Part shown: piece by piece, positions 61,192-64,000 of the stretch
Layout: each line of letters opens with the position of its first letter
Numbering within the stretch: position 1 is the first letter of the stretch
Notes under the pieces: generated by a model
Databases searched by the model: none
What the model was told of the DNA's origin: nothing
The model's input: only the letters and a program-made list of their open reading frames with translations
Translations under genes and position numbers: made by a program
NCBI RefSeq assembly: GCF_003201875.1
Contig: NZ_QJKD01000003.1
Location: 1 to 64,000 of the forward strand
Direction of reading: 5' to 3'
Source of the DNA: Hungatella effluvii
GTDB lineage: Bacteria; Bacillota; Clostridia; Lachnospirales; Lachnospiraceae
Length of the DNA stretch: 64,000 nt

Positions 61192-62985
61192 ATGGCAGAA
61201 TCTCTGCTTCTTTATCTGCTGCAAAGCAGTGCCGCCATTGCAGTTTCCGGCGGCATCATTATGTTCATACGAAAAGCGTTTGACCGGTACTTGACAGCGG
61301 AAACCCGTTACCGCCTGTGGTTTCTTCTCCTGATCCTTGCGGCCGCGCCGTTCCTGGCTGAAGCATTTCCATGGCTGGGCAGGCTGACTTCCCGTCTTGC
61401 CGGTCTGCGGACGGCCCCGGCCGGGGATTCGTGGCAGGGCGGGGGCCCGGAGGCTGCCAGTAATATTTTTACAGCCACGGGACTGCTCCATGATTTTTCC
61501 GTTTCGGTGAGCCGTAAAATGCCTGGTTATCTGGCATTCTCCCTTCTCTCCCTCTGGATTGGAGGAGCGGTCTTACTTGCGGTCCTCACCCTTATTTCCG
61601 CAGTCCGGGTTAATTTTTTAAAGAAGACTGCCCTTCCCGTTCGGGATGCACTCCTGCTGGACATATTTGAGGACTGTAAGAGGCAGCTTGGAATCCGGAT
61701 GGATATACCGCTTCGTTCTTCCTCCCGGCTCCGCTCCCCGGTTACGGCGGGAATCGCCGCGCCTTGTGTGCTGCTCCCGGCATCCCGCCTCTCCGGACTC
61801 TCGGAAGACGAGATCCGCTGCATTCTGCTGCACGAGCTTTTGCATTACAGGCATAAGGATATCATGAGCGGCGTTCTTTTCCGCCTTCTCCTGATTTTTT
61901 ACTGGTTCCATCCTCTGGTCTGGCTGGCCATAAAGGAGATGGAAAGCGACCGGGAAATTGCCTGCGATACGGCGGTATTGGCGCTTCTTGGTGAAAAAGC
62001 GTCCTGTGATTATGGAAATGCCCTGCTTCATTTTGCAGCCGGTCTCTCCCATCTGACCTTCGGGCAGACAGCCGGCATCGGCGGCAGCCGCAAAGAGATC
62101 CGGAAGCGGATTCTGTACATTGCCTCCTACCGCCGGGAATCCGGCAACAGACGGTTAAAGAGCCGGCTGCTGTATCTTTTGACCGCAGCGCTGGTGATCT
62201 GTACCACGCCGTCCGCCTCCGCTCTCCCATTTTCCTCAGACCGCTATCGTGCGGCTATGCCCCAGGCGTCTTTAGAAGATTTGAGCAGCTATTTCGAAGA
62301 CTTTGACGGCAGCTTCGTCCTGTATGACAGTTCCGAAAACCGCTATCTGATATCCAATGAGGACGACGCCCGCACAAGGATTTCGCCAAACTCCACCTAC
62401 AAGATCTACAGCGCCCTGATGGCCCTCGACGCGGGTATCATCACTGCGAAGGATTCTGCCATGGCCTGGAACGGAGAAGCCTGTCCCTTCGATTCCTGGA
62501 ACAGGGACCAGAACTTAAACACCGCCATGACAAACTCGGTCAACTGGTATTTTATGAATCTGGACCGCCAGAGCGGCCTGGACTCGATCAAACGGGAGCT
62601 TACCGCGCTCTCTTATGGAAATCTGGACTTTTCAGGAGGCCTCTCGCGGTTCTGGCTGGAATCCTCCTTGAAAATATCTCCTCTGGAACAGGTGAAGCTG
62701 CTGGCTGCATTATCCGGCCACACGCTGCCGTACTCGGAGCGTGACATGGAGACCGTTAAGGACGCGCTTTTCCTCTCCTCCGACGGCACATCGTCACTGT
62801 ACGGAAAAACCGGCACCGGCACTGTCGATGGAAAAAACACCAACGGCTGGTTTATCGGCTTCATAGAATCTGAAAACGGCTCCTGTTCCTTTGCAGTCCA
62901 TATTAACGGAGACGACGGGGCAACCGGTGCAAAGGCGGGAGAGATCGCACTGCGTATCCTGAAAGAGAAGCAGCTGTATGGGTAA
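61192..62985 (+). CDS. blaR1: BlaR1/MecR1-type sensor-transducer
   Basis: A 597-residue membrane protein. N-terminal helices at about 5-25, 38-58, 112-135 and 225-245 carry an M56 zinc protease with HELLH at 214-218. After another TM at about 325-342 comes an extracellular penicillin-binding sensor of the class D beta-lactamase fold: active-site STYK at 401-404, SVN at 449-451, KTG at 539-541. Acylation by a beta-lactam would activate the protease against BlaI. No beta-lactamase gene follows; a penicillin-binding-protein gene stands 600 bases on, in the opposite direction. Confidence 0.9.
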   Translation: MAESLLLYLLQSSAAIAVSGGIIMFIRKAFDRYLTAETRYRLWFLLLILAAAPFLAEAFPWLGRLTSRLAGLRTAPAGDSWQGGGPEAASNIFTATGLLHDFSVSVSRKMPGYLAFSLLSLWIGGAVLLAVLTLISAVRVNFLKKTALPVRDALLLDIFEDCKRQLGIRMDIPLRSSSRLRSPVTAGIAAPCVLLPASRLSGLSEDEIRCILLHELLHYRHKDIMSGVLFRLLLIFYWFHPLVWLAIKEMESDREIACDTAVLALLGEKASCDYGNALLHFAAGLSHLTFGQTAGIGGSRKEIRKRILYIASYRRESGNRRLKSRLLYLLTAALVICTTPSASALPFSSDRYRAAMPQASLEDLSSYFEDFDGSFVLYDSSENRYLISNEDDARTRISPNSTYKIYSALMALDAGIITAKDSAMAWNGEACPFDSWNRDQNLNTAMTNSVNWYFMNLDRQSGLDSIKRELTALSYGNLDFSGGLSRFWLESSLKISPLEQVKLLAALSGHTLPYSERDMETVKDALFLSSDGTSSLYGKTGTGTVDGKNTNGWFIGFIESENGSCSFAVHINGDDGATGAKAGEIALRILKEKQLYG

Positions 62986-62986
62986 T

Positions 62987-63036
62987 AAAAATGTCATCAG
63001 ACGAAACCGTTGCGTTCCCGTCAGATGACATTTTTA
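62987..63036. terminator. Bidirectional terminator
   Basis: AATGTCATCAGACG and CGTCAGATGACATT pair over 14 bp with one mismatch, with AAAA before and TTTATT after, between two convergent genes. Confidence 0.85.
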
Positions 63037-63069
63037 TTGTCTGAAATCGGAAAAACGGCTTAAAACCGC

Positions 63070-63426
63070 TTATTCGACCGTAACCTTAAACCGACACTTT
63101 TCAGCCCCGCTCAAAACCGTTTCAATTATTTCCACCTCTATGTGCTTTTCCGGCATCATATTTTCCAAAACGTATATCATACTCTGTCTGGAGCATTCAC
63201 AGAAGGAAGCGTCTTTTCCTCCCGCCAGTGCTTCCTCACATACGCATTTGGGATAACCCATTTCATAAATATGGCCCTTTTCGATTTCTTTTGCAAAGGA
63301 ATGCTCTGTATCTCCATATTTCTGACAATATGTATCCATATTGAAGCCGCAGTCCTGAAACCACTGCATCTGAACAGGTAATACGGTATCCTTTACACAG
63401 TTTATTGCTTTTGTCCTGTAATCCAT
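63070..63426 (-). CDS. Cysteine-containing V4R-like small protein
   Basis: A 118-residue soluble protein. C-terminal half with KCVCEEALAGGKDASFCECSRQS and ETVLSGAEKCRFKVTV resembles the C-terminal region of V4R/hydrocarbon-binding and amino-thiazoline hydrolase-like proteins, which end in a similar 'GGERCRF' strand. Conserved Cys residues may bind metal. ATG 63426 has GAGGAG 7 bases before it. Function unknown. Confidence 0.6.
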   Translation of the reverse strand: MDYRTKAINCVKDTVLPVQMQWFQDCGFNMDTYCQKYGDTEHSFAKEIEKGHIYEMGYPKCVCEEALAGGKDASFCECSRQSMIYVLENMMPEKHIEVEIIETVLSGAEKCRFKVTVE

Positions 63427-63584
63427 GATTCTCTCCTCAAATCGAATTTGTAAAATGTACATATCCACTACAGACAAATACGCGCTATACCTTAACAATT
63501 TTACTATATCCGTGTGTATCTGTCAAATTCAGAGGTACATCATCACAAGGAAATTTCTACCATAAATCCAGTAACTTAAGTTCA
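63427..63584. other. Short intergenic spacer
   Basis: AT-rich promoter-type sequence upstream of the small Cys protein; no gene or clear terminator for the PBP was seen. Confidence 0.4.
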
Positions 63585-64000
63585 CTACTGCACCGGCGGA
63601 ATATAAGAATCCAGCACGGCCCTCGCCTTTCTCACCACCAGGCCGCTGCCTCCGGCATTCTTGACATCCTCCACCATACTGACCATGAGTATCGGCGTGC
63701 GGTCCGGACCGTCAGCCGTATAGACTGCAAACCAGCCCAGCTCTGTTCCAGAGGTGTCTCCTTTCGATGCTTTTATCTCGGCCGTTCCCGTCTTGCCTGC
63801 CAGAGTAATATCTCCCCGCATCGCGGCGTGGCCGGTTCCGTGCTCCGAGCTGATTACCTTTTTCAGCGCGGTATCGATTGTTTCCGCAATCTCAGGAGTG
63901 CAGGCGCCCTTCAGCCATACTTCCGATGCCGGTTCTTTCCTGTACGTAATATATGGCTTTATGACATCTCCCCGGTTGGGGAACATGGTATAAAGGGCCG
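63585..64000 (-). CDS. Penicillin-binding transpeptidase, C-terminal part (cut by window edge)
   Basis: The visible 137 or so residues are the end of a class B PBP transpeptidase domain: YTMFPNRGDVIKPYI, the KTG box in LAGKTGTAEIK, and LGWFAVYTADGPDRTPILMVSMVED. The frame stays open to base 64000, so the SXXK and SXN motifs and the N-terminus lie outside. The ATG at 63986 is internal. Its closeness to a blaI-blaR1 pair recalls the mec arrangement, in which the regulators control a low-affinity PBP. Confidence 0.85.
   Translation of the reverse strand, partial: ALYTMFPNRGDVIKPYITYRKEPASEVWLKGACTPEIAETIDTALKKVISSEHGTGHAAMRGDITLAGKTGTAEIKASKGDTSGTELGWFAVYTADGPDRTPILMVSMVEDVKNAGGSGLVVRKARAVLDSYIPPVQ

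Overview
The window looks like chromosome of an anaerobic gut Clostridia species, most likely Lachnospiraceae (Clostridium symbiosum / Enterocloster-like). The grounds are strong AGGAGG-type ribosome sites, GTG and TTG starts, a split transketolase, GHKL/LytTR two-component systems, and families typical of that group (DUF975, CD3324-like, PF06541). This placement is inference from gene content; no 16S or marker gene is present. No tRNA, rRNA, CRISPR array, integrase, transposase or prophage module was seen.

Layout. 0-5.9 kb: small regulators and membrane proteins, an M15 peptidase with wall-binding repeats, and a SRAP protein preceded by a 39-codon ORF. 5.9-11.2 kb: an MMPL/RND exporter with a secreted coiled-coil partner, divergent from a TetR regulator, with face-to-face promoters and a clear operator candidate. 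11.3-17.1 kb: a GNAT-kinase fusion, a nucleotidyltransferase, 3-methyladenine glycosylase, the PrfH/RtcB ribosome-repair pair, and a MerR-like regulator with a gene of unknown function whose leader carries a 7-bp tandem repeat. 17.4-19.8 kb: transaldolase-like enzyme plus split transketolase. 20-28 kb: an MBL hydrolase / OmpR regulator / surface protein / 7TM-type kinase operon, divergent from a LytTR regulator-kinase pair.

28-57.1 kb is the centrepiece: about 22 consecutive minus-strand genes with short gaps or overlaps. Reading from the upstream end they encode a LytTR regulator and 7TM-type kinase, a VirD4-type coupling ATPase, two Ig-like single-pass surface proteins, two VirB6-like channel proteins in tandem, a VirB4 ATPase with VirB3-like N-terminal membrane helices, a solute-binding-like lipoprotein, a VirB2-like pilin candidate, a 721-aa lipoprotein, a repeat protein with a lysine-rich tail, a cNMP-binding/SpoIIE phosphatase/HATPase protein, a STAS protein, a CPBP protease, an NHL-repeat protein, a CHASE2 adenylate cyclase, a FecR-domain protein, and a 507-aa soluble protein. 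There is no relaxase, integrase or recognised VirB1-like muralytic enzyme. I read it as a chromosomal type IV-like export machine dedicated to protein export or cell contact rather than DNA transfer, joined to its own cAMP and partner-switching signalling. That function is inference.

57.3-64 kb: CvpA-like protein, an XRE zinc-ribbon regulator, a GIY-YIG-like protein, a ROK regulator with a 63-bp inverted repeat upstream, a BlaI/BlaR1 beta-lactam sensor pair with promoter and operator, a cysteine-containing small protein, and the C-terminal end of a penicillin-binding transpeptidase cut by the window edge.
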